Position numbers and translations under genes: made by a program. From assembly GCA_963972255.1 (NCBI GenBank), contig CAXATO010000006.1, positions 138,625-202,624 on the forward strand: a DNA stretch of 64,000 bases. Reading direction: 5' to 3'. Shown here one piece after another: positions 28,495-38,300 of the stretch. Under the pieces are notes generated by a model. The model did no database searches and was not told the DNA's origin. It was given only the letters and a program-made list of their open reading frames with translations. Origin of the DNA: UBA1479 sp002706405. Its GTDB lineage: Bacteria > Pseudomonadota > Alphaproteobacteria > Rhodospirillales > Casp-alpha2. Each line of letters opens with the position of its first letter. Within the stretch, counting starts at the first letter, position 1.

Positions 28495-29076
28495 ATGAGG
28501 TCGATCGTTCGGACTCTTGGGCGGGCTGTGCTTTTCGGAAGCTTTGCCCTGTTCCTCGCCTTCCGTCCCGCCGCCGACGCGCGGGCCAATTCCACCCTCG
28601 ACTGGCTGTCCGCGGAACCGGTCACGCTCATGGATCTGGGCATCATCCGGCTCAAGCAGGACCTGGCTCAGGTCGGCCAGCGCCTTCTGGAAGTCGGCTT
28701 CCTGCCCGTGCTGCCGACCACCGGGGCCTATTACGACTGGCGGGACAAGAAGATCACCGTGTTTCTGACGGCGCGCGAACGCTTCGCGCAGCCGTCCGAT
28801 GGGATGTGCCTGGAACTGTTTGCGCGGGTCGCCAAGGGACTGGCGTCACGCAGCCGCGGCCATCAGGGCGATCCCGGTTGGTATCTGGAGGAAATCTTCA
28901 CCCACGACGGCTGGGGTAATTTCACCCGCCCGACGCAAATGCGTGAAGACCTGCTGAAAACCGTGCGGCTCGAGGTCACCCTGCTGCCGCCCCAGCCCAT
29001 GGGGCCGGCGCGCACTCTCCATTGTTCGGGCCGGCTGGATACGAAGCTGGACGACGTGTCGATCATCACCTCCTGA
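28495..29076 (+). CDS. Exported protein of unknown function
   Basis: The product is 193 residues from the ATG at 28495, which has AGGAAGGAG upstream. A signal peptide is clear: MRSIVRTLGR, then a hydrophobic core and a likely cleavage after ADARA near residue 31. The mature protein of about 160 residues has two Cys (GMCLELF, LHCSGRL), which could form a periplasmic disulfide, and no family motif that I recognise. GDPGWYLEEIFTHDGWGNF is distinctive. It lies between glcF and a TPR protein gene, all on the same strand, so a link to the glycolate cluster is possible but unproven. Confidence 0.8.
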   Translation: MRSIVRTLGRAVLFGSFALFLAFRPAADARANSTLDWLSAEPVTLMDLGIIRLKQDLAQVGQRLLEVGFLPVLPTTGAYYDWRDKKITVFLTARERFAQPSDGMCLELFARVAKGLASRSRGHQGDPGWYLEEIFTHDGWGNFTRPTQMREDLLKTVRLEVTLLPPQPMGPARTLHCSGRLDTKLDDVSIITS

Positions 29077-29134
29077 CGGGTTTGTGAGCAGCCGCGCCCT
29101 TGGCCTTGTCCGTGCGAAGGCGTATCTTTTTTCC

Positions 29135-29695
29135 ATGATGACGTGGAAACGCATCCTTTGCGCGGGGCTGGTTGCCGCCGCCTTGACAGCGTCGCCGCTG
29201 CGGGCGGATCAGACCGATCCGGTGCTGGACGCCCTGTTCAATGCCCTGACGGCGACCAAGAACCCGGAAGAGGCCCATCAGATCGAAACCCGCATCTGGC
29301 AGACCTGGGCGGTCAGCGGCCAGGAACTGGTCGACAGCGCCATGGCCCGCGGGGTCATCGCCATGAACAAGGGGGCCTTCGATACCTCGCTGAAATACTT
29401 CAACGACGTGATCAGCCTGGCTCCTCAGCATGCCGAAGGCTGGAACAAGCGGGCCACGGTGCACTTCCTGCTCGGCAAGTATCCGGAATCCGTGCTCGAC
29501 ATCCAGCGCACCCTGGAACTGGAACCCCGCCATTTCGGTGCGCTCTCCGGCCTGGGCTTGATCTACGCGGAAATGGGGCGCAAAAAAGCGGCGATCCGCG
29601 CCATGGAAAAGGCGCTGGCCATCAACCCGCATATGGATGCCATCCGCAGCCAGCTGCAGGCGCTGAAAACCGAGGTATCGGGGAAGCCGATCTGA
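29135..29695 (+). CDS. Exported TPR-repeat protein
   Basis: The product is about 186 residues; two adjacent ATG codons at 29135 and 29138 are equally possible. MMTWKRILCAGLVAAALTAS is a signal peptide with probable cleavage after PLRA. The mature part holds three tetratricopeptide repeats (GAFDTSLKYFNDVISLAPQH, GKYPESVLDIQRTLELEPRH, GRKKAAIRAMEKALAINPHM) that form a helical protein-binding surface, probably in the periplasm. The stop is one base before the next ATG (TGACATG), so it is translationally linked to the flavoprotein gene. The partner is unknown. Confidence 0.88.
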   Translation: MMTWKRILCAGLVAAALTASPLRADQTDPVLDALFNALTATKNPEEAHQIETRIWQTWAVSGQELVDSAMARGVIAMNKGAFDTSLKYFNDVISLAPQHAEGWNKRATVHFLLGKYPESVLDIQRTLELEPRHFGALSGLGLIYAEMGRKKAAIRAMEKALAINPHMDAIRSQLQALKTEVSGKPI

Positions 29696-29696
29696 C

Positions 29697-31112
29697 ATGA
29701 CAACAGCACAGCCAATGGCGTCGACGCCGCCGTCCGGTTCCGTCGATGCGGCCCTGCTTGATCTGCTGGCGCAGATCGTGGGCGCGGACAATCTGTCGAC
29801 CTCCGCCGCCGTGCGCGAACAGCACGGTCGCGACGAATCCTATCATCCTTCGTCCCCGCCCGACGCCGTCGTCTATTGCACGGAAACGGAGCAGGTCGCC
29901 GACGTGGTCAAGGCCTGTGCCGCGCGCGGCGTGCCGATCATTCCCTTCGGCACTGGCACTTCCCTGGAAGGTCATGTGGCGGCGCTGAACGGCGGGGTCT
30001 GCATCGACCTGTCGCGCATGGACAAGATCCTCGCCGTCAATGCCGAGGACATGGATGTGACGGTCCAGGCCGGCGTGCGTCGCAAGGCGCTCAACGACTA
30101 TCTGCGCGACACGGGCCTGTTCTTTCCCATCGATCCGGGGGCCGATGCGTCGCTTGGCGGGATGACCGCGACACGGGCCAGCGGCACGAATGCCGTCAGG
30201 TATGGCACCATGCGGGAAAATGTCCTGAATTTGACCGTGGTCATGGCCGACGGGCGGATCATCCGCACCGCGCGCCGGGCACGTAAGTCGTCGGCGGGAT
30301 ACGACCTGACCCGTCTGTTCGTGGGTTCGGAAGGAACGCTCGGCGTGATCACCGAGGTCACGCTGCGCCTTTACGGCATCCCGGAAGCGGTGCTGGCCGC
30401 CGTTTGTCCCTTCCCTGATCTGGAAAGTGCCGTGAACACGGTGATCCTGACGATCCAATCGGGCATTCCCGTGGCCCGCATCGAGCTTCTGGACGAGGCG
30501 CAGATGGATGCGGTGAACAAGTATTCCAAGCTGGATTACGCGGTGAAGCCGACCCTGTTTTTCGAATTCCACGGCAGTGACGCGGGCGTGCGCGAACAGG
30601 TAGAAAACGTGAAGGCCATCGCCGCCGATTTCGGCGCCGACGATTTCCAATGGGCGACCAAGCCGGAAGACCGCAACAAGCTGTGGCAGGCCCGGCATGA
30701 TGCCTATTACGCGGCCATTGCCCTGCGCCCCGGCTGCCGGGGCATCGCAACGGATGTCTGCGTGCCGATTTCGCGGCTGGCCGAATGCATCCTGGAAACT
30801 CGCAAGGACATCGACGCCTCGGGCCTGTGCGCGCCCATCGTCGGCCATGTCGGCGACGGCAATTTCCACATCGTGTTCGTGGTCGATCCCGACAATGCGG
30901 ACGAGATGAAACGCGCCGAGGACGTCAACGAGCACATGGTCATGCGCGCCATCGCCCTGGACGGGACCTGCACGGGCGAACACGGCGTCGGCTACGGCAA
31001 GATCGATTTCCTGACCGCCGAACACGGCGAGGCCCTGGTCGCCATGCGCGCCGTCAAGCAGGCCCTTGATCCCCAGAACATCATGAACCCGGGCAAGATC
31101 ATCCGCGTTTGA
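29697..31112 (+). CDS. FAD-binding oxidoreductase, D-lactate dehydrogenase (cytochrome)-like
   Basis: The product is 471 residues of the GlcD/DLD/LDHD family. The FAD-binding PCMH domain shows IPFGTGTSLEGHVAALNGG, DPGADASLGGMTATRASG and GSEGTLGVITEVTLRLYG. The C-terminal FAD-oxidase domain shows GHVGDGNFHIVFVVD, TGEHGVGYGKIDFL and DPQNIMNPGKI. It is closer in motif wording to mitochondrial-type D-lactate dehydrogenase than to GlcD, so D-lactate or another D-2-hydroxyacid is the likely substrate. Its location between the glycolate oxidase genes and glycerate kinase supports 2-hydroxyacid catabolism. Confidence 0.9.
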   Translation: MTTAQPMASTPPSGSVDAALLDLLAQIVGADNLSTSAAVREQHGRDESYHPSSPPDAVVYCTETEQVADVVKACAARGVPIIPFGTGTSLEGHVAALNGGVCIDLSRMDKILAVNAEDMDVTVQAGVRRKALNDYLRDTGLFFPIDPGADASLGGMTATRASGTNAVRYGTMRENVLNLTVVMADGRIIRTARRARKSSAGYDLTRLFVGSEGTLGVITEVTLRLYGIPEAVLAAVCPFPDLESAVNTVILTIQSGIPVARIELLDEAQMDAVNKYSKLDYAVKPTLFFEFHGSDAGVREQVENVKAIAADFGADDFQWATKPEDRNKLWQARHDAYYAAIALRPGCRGIATDVCVPISRLAECILETRKDIDASGLCAPIVGHVGDGNFHIVFVVDPDNADEMKRAEDVNEHMVMRAIALDGTCTGEHGVGYGKIDFLTAEHGEALVAMRAVKQALDPQNIMNPGKIIRV

Positions 31113-31219
31113 CGCCCGATCCTTGCCCGCGATGTGAAAAAACCGGCCCTGCCGGGCGCCGGGCCTTGGCATTCGCCCCGGGGTGACGTAACCAGGGATA
31201 TCAACGGGAGGCTTCTGCT

Positions 31220-32485
31220 TTGGACCCTGAAACTCTGCTGCGCGACATGTTCGCCGCCGCCGTCGCGGCGGCCCAGCCGACAAAACGCATTCCGCACTTC
31301 CTGCCGGAGCCGCCCAAGGGCGGGCGCACGCTGGTGATCGGGGCCGGCAAGGCCTCGGCCGCCATGGCGCGTACCTTCGAAGACCATTGGCCGGGCGAAT
31401 TGTCGGGCCTGATCGTCACCCGCTACGGCTATGACGTGCCTTGCAAGCGCATCGAAACGGTCGAGGCCGCCCATCCCGTGCCCGATGCGGCGGGCGAGGC
31501 GGCGGCACAGCGCATGCTGGAGATGGTCCGTGGGCTGACCGAGGACGATCTGGTGGTGTGCCTGATTTCCGGCGGCGGCTCGGCTTTGCTGTCGGCACCT
31601 GGACCGGGCCTGACCCTGGCCGACAAGCAGGCCGTCAACCGCGAGCTGCTGCGCTGCGGGGCGACGATCCACGAAATGAACTGCCTGCGAAAGCATCTGT
31701 CGGCGGTGAAGGGCGGCAGGCTTGCCGCCGCGGCAGCGCCGGCCCGGATCGTGAACCTGCTGATCTCCGACGTGCCGGGGGATGATCCGGCGGTCATCGC
31801 CTCGGGCCCCACGGTGCCCGATCCGACGACCTTCGACGACGCGCGGGCGATCGTCGCCAAATACGGCATCAAGCTGCCCGCCGTGGTGCAGGCCTTGTTG
31901 GACGCAGGGGCGGAGGAAACGCCCAAACCTGACGATCCCATTTTCGACCGGGTGGAAACCCACCTGATCGCCCTGCCGCAGGCCAGCCTGGAGGCCGCCG
32001 CCGAAGTCGCCCGCGCCGCTGGGATCACACCGGTGATCCTGGGGGACGCCTTGGAGGGTGAAGCCCGAGACCTGGGGGCCGAGCATGCGCAACTGGCCCG
32101 GGATACCCTGGCCGGAAAGGGCCCGGCGCAGGGGCCTTGTGTATTGCTGTCGGGTGGCGAGACCACGGTGACCATCCGCGGCGACGGCGGGCGCGGCGGG
32201 CGCAACACGGAATACTTGTTGGGCATGGCGGTCGCGCTCGACGGCGCCGACGGCATTCATGCCATTGCCTGCGATACGGACGGCGTCGACGGGTCGGAAG
32301 ACAACGCCGGGGCGGTGATCGGCCCGGACAGCCTGGCCCGCGCCCGGGCGGCGGGCATGGATGCCCGGGCATTGCTCGACGCCAACGACGCTTACGGATT
32401 TTTCCAAGGCATCGACGATCTGGTGGAATGCGGCCCGACCTTGACCAACGTCAATGACTTCCGGGCGGTGTTGGTGCTGCCTTAG
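31220..32485 (+). CDS. Glycerate 2-kinase (DUF4147/MOFRL family)
   Basis: The product is 421 residues. The start is a TTG at 31220 with GGGAGG about 9 bases upstream; no better ATG is in frame nearby. The N-terminal DUF4147 domain shows TLVIGAGKASAAMA, LISGGGSALLSAP and NCLRKHLSAVKGGRLA. The C-terminal MOFRL domain shows LSGGETTVTIRGDGGRGGRN and CDTDGVDGSEDNAGAVI. This class phosphorylates D-glycerate to 2-phosphoglycerate with ATP. It supplies the last step after Gcl and GlxR, delivering glyoxylate carbon into lower glycolysis. Confidence 0.95.
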   Translation: MDPETLLRDMFAAAVAAAQPTKRIPHFLPEPPKGGRTLVIGAGKASAAMARTFEDHWPGELSGLIVTRYGYDVPCKRIETVEAAHPVPDAAGEAAAQRMLEMVRGLTEDDLVVCLISGGGSALLSAPGPGLTLADKQAVNRELLRCGATIHEMNCLRKHLSAVKGGRLAAAAAPARIVNLLISDVPGDDPAVIASGPTVPDPTTFDDARAIVAKYGIKLPAVVQALLDAGAEETPKPDDPIFDRVETHLIALPQASLEAAAEVARAAGITPVILGDALEGEARDLGAEHAQLARDTLAGKGPAQGPCVLLSGGETTVTIRGDGGRGGRNTEYLLGMAVALDGADGIHAIACDTDGVDGSEDNAGAVIGPDSLARARAAGMDARALLDANDAYGFFQGIDDLVECGPTLTNVNDFRAVLVLP

Positions 32486-32557
32486 AGACTGCCGCACCCA
32501 TCATTCGAGGTTTCCAGGGATGGCGTCGGCGAGAACAAAGCAGGCGAGACACTTTCC

Positions 32558-35281
32558 ATGGATCAAGACTCCCGACCGCACCAAGCATGGCATGCCCTTT
32601 CTTGGGAAGCGGCGGCCCGCGCGCTGGAAACCGATCCCGAGGCGGGCCTTAGTCCTGAGGAAGCGGCGGCCCGGCTTGAACGGTACGGTCCCAACGATCT
32701 GCCCCGGCCCCGCCCGCCCGGCCTGCTGACCCTGTACCTGCGGCAATTCGTCAATCCGCTGATCTATCTTCTGGCCGCCGCGGCAGTGGTCTCCGTCGCC
32801 ATCGGCGAGGCCTCGGACGCGCTGTTCATCTTCGCCGTGCTGCAGGTCAACGCCCTGATCGGCACTTATCAGGAATACCGCGCGCAAAAAAGCGCGCTTG
32901 CCCTCGACAGCCTGATCCGTGATCGGGCCACGGTTCTGCGCGGCGGCGCGGTCCATACGGTGGACGGCCGCGACCTGGTGCCGGGCGACGTGATCCGCCT
33001 GGAATCAGGGAACCACGTGCCGGCCGACCTGCGCCTGGTTCAGGCCGATGCCCTGCTGGTCGACGAATCCCTGCTGACCGGTGAATCACAGGCCGTGGTC
33101 AAGGACGCCGCCGCGGCCGTGGCCGAGCAAGCCATGACCGGTGACCGCCATACCATGCTGCATGCGGCCACCGTGGTCGTCAGCGGTCGCGGGCTCGGCA
33201 TCGTCACGGATACGGGAACGCGGACGGCGCTTGGCCGGATCGCCGAACAACTTGTGGGCCGGGACGCGGCGCCGCCGCCCCTGGTCGTGCGCCTGGAACG
33301 GTTCACCCGCATGCTGGGGATCGTCGTGGTCTCGGCGATCGCCCTTTTGGCCGTGGCGATGGTGCTCAAGGGGGCGCCGGTGGTCGAAATCTTCCTGGTC
33401 GCCGTGGCCTTGGCCGTCGCCGCCCTGCCCGAAGGCCTGCCCGTGGCGATCACGGTGGCGCTGTCCGTCGGCTGTCATCGCATGGCGGAAAACAACGTGA
33501 TCGTGCGCTCCCTGCCCGCGGTCGAGGGCCTGGGGGCCTGCACCCTGATCGCCAGCGACAAGACCGGCACCCTGACTTGCAATGCCCTGACCGTGAAACG
33601 GGTGGTGATACCGGGCCTGGGCGATTTCCAGGTAAGCGGCGAGGGCTACAACGACAACGGGGCCGTGGCCAACGCTGGCGGCGCCATGAGCGACGCCGAC
33701 TGGCACGGCCTGCGCCGCCTTGCCGAAGCGGCGGCGCTGTGCAACGAGGGCGAACTGGTCCGCCGCGACGGTCATTGGCAGCACCTGGGCGATACCGTGG
33801 ACGTGGCCTTTCTGGCCCTGGCGGCCAAGGCCGGGCTGAGTCGCTCCGGACTGCTCGCAGATCTGCCGCAGGAAGCCGCCATCGCCTACGAGCCGGCGCG
33901 GCGCTATGGCGCGTCCTTCCACCGCACGACGGAGGGGCTTCGGGTCTATGCCAAGGGCGCGTTCGAGGTCATCCTGCCGTTCTGCCGCGACGCCGACCGG
34001 GCGGCCCTGACGGCCCAGGCCGAAGCCTTGGCGGCGGAAGGGTATCGCGTGCTGGCCGTGGCCGCGGGGCCCGCGGCCGCGCCGGTCGAGGACTTGGCCG
34101 GGACGACGGATCTGGAATTCCTGGGCTTCGTCGGCCTGATCGATCCTTTGCGCCCGGAATCCAAGGACGCGGTGGCGCGCTGCAGCCGGTCGGGCATCGA
34201 CGTGCGCATGGTCACCGGCGACCATCCGGCGACGGCGCTCGCCATCGCCCGCGACGTCGGCATCGCGGCGGCGGGGGAAGAGGCCGTGACCGGCCTGGAC
34301 CTGAAGGCCTTGGCCGACGATCCGGTGGCCTTCGCCCGCGCCGTCGCCGAAGCTCCCGTCTTCGCGCGGGTCGATCCCCTGCAAAAACTCGAGATCGTCA
34401 AGGCGCTGCGGGCTCAGGGGCATTTCGTCGCGGTAACCGGAGACGGCGTCAACGACGCGCCGGCCCTCAACGCTGCCGATATCGGCGTCGCCATGGGCGG
34501 TGCCGGCACGGACGTGGCCCGCGATACGGCGGACCTGATCCTGACTGACGATAACTTTGCCTCCATCGTCAACGGGGTGGAGCAGGGCCGCATCGCCTAT
34601 GACAACGTGCGCAAGGTGGTGTACCTGCTGGTCTCCACAGGGGCGGCCGAAGTCGCGCTGTTTTTCTTTGCTTTCCTGGGCGGGTTGCCGCTGCCGCTTT
34701 ATGCCGTGCAGCTTCTGTGGCTCAACCTGGTGACCCAGGGCCTGCAGCACACGGCATTGGCCTTCGAAGGGGCGGAGCCGGGCCTGCTGGACCGCGCGCC
34801 CCGACCACCGAACCAGCCGGTCTTTGACCGGATGATGATCTCGCAGACCGTCGTTTCGGGCCTGTTCATGGGGGCGGTCGGCTATCTGTTTTTCGCCTGG
34901 ATGCTCGATCAGGGCTGGCCCGAGCACCAGGCGCGCAACGCGCTTTTGCTGTTGCTGGTCCTGTTCGAAAACGCGCATGTCCTCAATTGCCGCTCGGAAA
35001 CGCGGTCCGTCTTCCGCGTGCCGCTTTCCGCGAACTGGTTGCTGGTCGGCGCGGTCATCATCAGCCAGGGCGCCCATATCCTGGCCATGCATCTGCCCGG
35101 GTTCAGTTCGGTGCTGCGGGTCGAGGCGGTGGATCTGGAAACCTGGTTGCTCGTGGCGGTCATCGCGGCGTCGGTGATTCTGATGATGGAGCTGTTCAAG
35201 GTCATCCAGCGGATGGTCTATCCCGTGTCCGGCGCCATCGGCGCCGGAATGCGGAGAAACGGCAGTTTTCCACGGAAATAG
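32558..35281 (+). CDS. P2-type cation-transporting ATPase of uncertain ion specificity
   Basis: The product is 907 residues with the full P-type ATPase order: N-terminal cation-ATPase domain (ALSWEAAARALETDPEAGLS), actuator loop LLTGESQAV, PEGLP in membrane helix 4, phosphorylated Asp334 in DKTGTLT, nucleotide-binding motif YAKGAFE, hinge TGDGVNDAPAL and a six-helix C-terminal membrane domain. The SERCA-like layout suggests Ca2+, but the helix 5 site reads STGAAEV (Gly where SERCA has Asn) and helix 6 reads NLVTQGLQ (Gln where SERCA has the key Asp). The transported ion is therefore open; bacterial relatives with NLVTNGIQ-type helices share this departure. It is preceded by a 72-base gap and forms a single unit. 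Confidence 0.93.
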   Translation: MDQDSRPHQAWHALSWEAAARALETDPEAGLSPEEAAARLERYGPNDLPRPRPPGLLTLYLRQFVNPLIYLLAAAAVVSVAIGEASDALFIFAVLQVNALIGTYQEYRAQKSALALDSLIRDRATVLRGGAVHTVDGRDLVPGDVIRLESGNHVPADLRLVQADALLVDESLLTGESQAVVKDAAAAVAEQAMTGDRHTMLHAATVVVSGRGLGIVTDTGTRTALGRIAEQLVGRDAAPPPLVVRLERFTRMLGIVVVSAIALLAVAMVLKGAPVVEIFLVAVALAVAALPEGLPVAITVALSVGCHRMAENNVIVRSLPAVEGLGACTLIASDKTGTLTCNALTVKRVVIPGLGDFQVSGEGYNDNGAVANAGGAMSDADWHGLRRLAEAAALCNEGELVRRDGHWQHLGDTVDVAFLALAAKAGLSRSGLLADLPQEAAIAYEPARRYGASFHRTTEGLRVYAKGAFEVILPFCRDADRAALTAQAEALAAEGYRVLAVAAGPAAAPVEDLAGTTDLEFLGFVGLIDPLRPESKDAVARCSRSGIDVRMVTGDHPATALAIARDVGIAAAGEEAVTGLDLKALADDPVAFARAVAEAPVFARVDPLQKLEIVKALRAQGHFVAVTGDGVNDAPALNAADIGVAMGGAGTDVARDTADLILTDDNFASIVNGVEQGRIAYDNVRKVVYLLVSTGAAEVALFFFAFLGGLPLPLYAVQLLWLNLVTQGLQHTALAFEGAEPGLLDRAPRPPNQPVFDRMMISQTVVSGLFMGAVGYLFFAWMLDQGWPEHQARNALLLLLVLFENAHVLNCRSETRSVFRVPLSANWLLVGAVIISQGAHILAMHLPGFSSVLRVEAVDLETWLLVAVIAASVILMMELFKVIQRMVYPVSGAIGAGMRRNGSFPRK

Positions 35282-35386
35282 AGCCCGCCGGGCTATGGCA
35301 TTGACGGTCCGTTCGCCCTACACTCTGCTCCGAACAGCCCGGCTCGGCAGGGCCTGCGTCACCACCGAACACATGGAATTTGCCCG

Positions 35387-38300
35387 TTGAAGAAACTCGC
35401 CATCGGTCTTTCGGTCTTTTTCGCGCTTGTCATTGGCGTCCTGCTGATCGGTCCCAGTCTGGTCGATTGGAACAGTTACACGGACGAGATCGCCGATCAG
35501 GTCGAAAAAGTGACCGGACGAAAGGTCATCATCGGCGGCTCGGTTTCCGTTCAGGTTCTGCCGCGCCCACACTTGCATGTCGCCGATGTACATCTTGCCA
35601 ACATCACCGGCTCCGAGGACCCCCGCATGGCGTCCTTCGAATCGCTGGAAGTTCGGATCGCGGCGGCGGCGCTGCTGAGCGGCAAAGTACGGGTCGAGAC
35701 GGTCAAACTGGTGCGCCCGACGGTCTTGCTGGAGCGTCTGGCCGACGGCCGCGTGAACTGGGATTTCGGGGCGCCGGGTGCGGCAAAAGGTAACGCGGGG
35801 ACATCTCAAGCGGCGGCAACGGACAAACCGGCGGCGGCCGTCGGCAGCGGGCGTGCCGGGCCCGGCATTGCCGTGGACAATTTCATGGTCGAAGGCGGCA
35901 CCATCGTCTACCGCGATCTGCAGCGCGGACGGGAAGAAGTCATCACCGGGATCGACGCCCGCGTCGCCGCCGCCAGCCTGAACGGGCCGGTGGAAAGTGA
36001 CGGTGCGCTGACCATGGCCGGCCACCGCCTCGCCTATACCTTGAATGTCGCCGAGATCGTCCAGGGGCGCACGATCCCCTTGGTATTCAGCCTGAAACTG
36101 GGCAACGACACGGTGATTCGGATCGACGGCGGCGTCGTCAACGTGCCGGAGAAGCCGCGGCTGCGTGCCAAGATCACGGGCAGCGGCCCGAACGTGGCCG
36201 AAGCGATCGCGGCGACCGGCGGGCCGACCGATCTGCCCGTGAATCTGGCCAAGCCGTTCACCGTGCTCGGCAATCTGGAGGCCAGCGTCGATGGCGGCCG
36301 TGTCGAGGATCTGGAAATCAAGCTCGACACCATGGAATTCCATATCGCGGCGGAGGTTGCGGCCAGCGACAAGACCGTGGCGTCCTTGTCGGTCAAATCA
36401 GGCTGGGTCGATTTGGACGCGCTGCTGGCACCGGTCCCGCCACCCGCTAAAACCGAGGTGACGGCAAAGCCGGGCGACCCGAAGAAGACAGTGGCGGCGA
36501 AGCCCGCATCCCCGAAAAAATCCGCGCAACCGAAGGCGGAAAGCGCCTTCGAACTGCCGAAGGATATTCAGGCCAATCTGTCGCTCCAGATTGATTCCCT
36601 GGTGCTGAAGGGCCAACCCCTGGAAGGCGTCAGCCTAAGTGCCGATCTGGCCAACGGTGAGTTGACCCTCAACCAGGCGACGGCGCAGCTTCCCGGTGAT
36701 GCCGATGTGGGATTGTTCGGATTCCTCAGTGCGCGCGACGGCAAGCCCCGGTTCGAGGGTCAGGTCGAAACCCGGGCCAAGGACCTGGGCCCCGTGTTGG
36801 CCTGGGCCATGCCGGGGGTCGCGGTTCCCGCCGCTGCGCTGAAGGATTTCAGCTTCAAGACACCGCTGGTCGTCGACGGGAATTACGCGCAGTTGACGGG
36901 GATCACCGCCGCAGCCGGCGGCACGAAGCTGACGGGTGCGGCGACGATTGCCCTGCAGGCGCGGCCGTCGTTCGGCGCCAGCTTGGAATTGGACAAAATC
37001 GACCTGGATGCCCTGATGCCGCCCCCGGCGTCTGCCAAGGGTGGTAAGGGCAAGGCTTCGGCCGATGCCGGGGCGGGCGGCGGTGCGTCGGCAACGCCCG
37101 GTGCGACAGCAACAACGGCGGCACCGACGGTCGACCTATTCGCCCCCTTGAAACCGCTGACGACGTTCGACGCCAACGTGAAGCTTGCGGTCGGCTCGGC
37201 GGTGGTGCGCGGCCTGACGGCACGGAATATTGCGTTGGACGCGACCTTGGCGCGGGGCGAGTTGACCTTGCGCACATTGAAGGTCGGCAATGTCGCGGGC
37301 TTGAGCACCGCTGTGACCGGCGGACTTTCCGGGCTTGACGGCATTCCCACGGCCAAGGATCTGAAGATCTCCGCCAGCACCAAGGACGTGGGGCCGTTGG
37401 CCAGGGCGTTGGCCTTGGAGCTTCCCGTCTCGGCGGAAGCGCTCGGGGCGGTGTCCGCCAATGCGACCGTATCGGGCAGCCTGTTGTCGCCGGCGGTGGC
37501 CGCCGACCTGGGCGCCATGGGCGGGAAATTCGCCGTTCGCGGGACCCTGCCGATCCTGGCCCTGGCGGGGCAGGACCTGCGCCTGGGCGTGTCCGCCCGG
37601 CACGGCGATCTGGCCGGCCTGTTGCGGCGCTTCGGTGCGGATTATCGGCCCCAGGGCAAGGTCGGCGGATTTGATCTGACGGCCCAGGTCACCGGCAATC
37701 CAAAGTCCATCCGCGTCGACAATATTGCGGGCAATATCGGGTCAGTGACGGCGGCGGGCAGCCTCTCGCTTGCCCTTGCAGGGGCCAAGCCGAAGGCGCT
37801 GGCCAATCTGGCGCTCGGCCCCGTCGATATCACGCCGTTCCTGCCCGCCAAGCGGGCGGCGGGCCTGCTCGACCGGGGCTGGGAGATCAACCGGGCACCC
37901 GCGGCTTGGGCAGGACCCGGGGTTAATCCGCTGATGGCGATCGCCGCGGCCGTCAGCTCCCGGTGGTCCAAGGCGCCCATCGATCTCGCGGCCCTGAACG
38001 CGCTTGATGCCGCGATCACGGTAACGTCGCCCAAGGTCACTTTTGAAGACGCCTCCCTGGAGACTGCCGATCTGGGCGCTGCCATCGAAGGCGGTATTCT
38101 GAAGGTCGAGCGTCTGACCGGCCGTTTGTTCGGCGGCACGCTGACCGCCAAGGCGACGGCCACCGCCGCGGGCCAATTGAGCGCCGCCGGCCAGGTCGTC
38201 GGCGCGGATCTAACCCGGGCCGGTAAGGCGCTGGGCAGCGTTGCGGCGGGCAAAGTCAATGCGGACTTTGATCTTACGGCGCGGGGCCGCTCCGAAGCCG

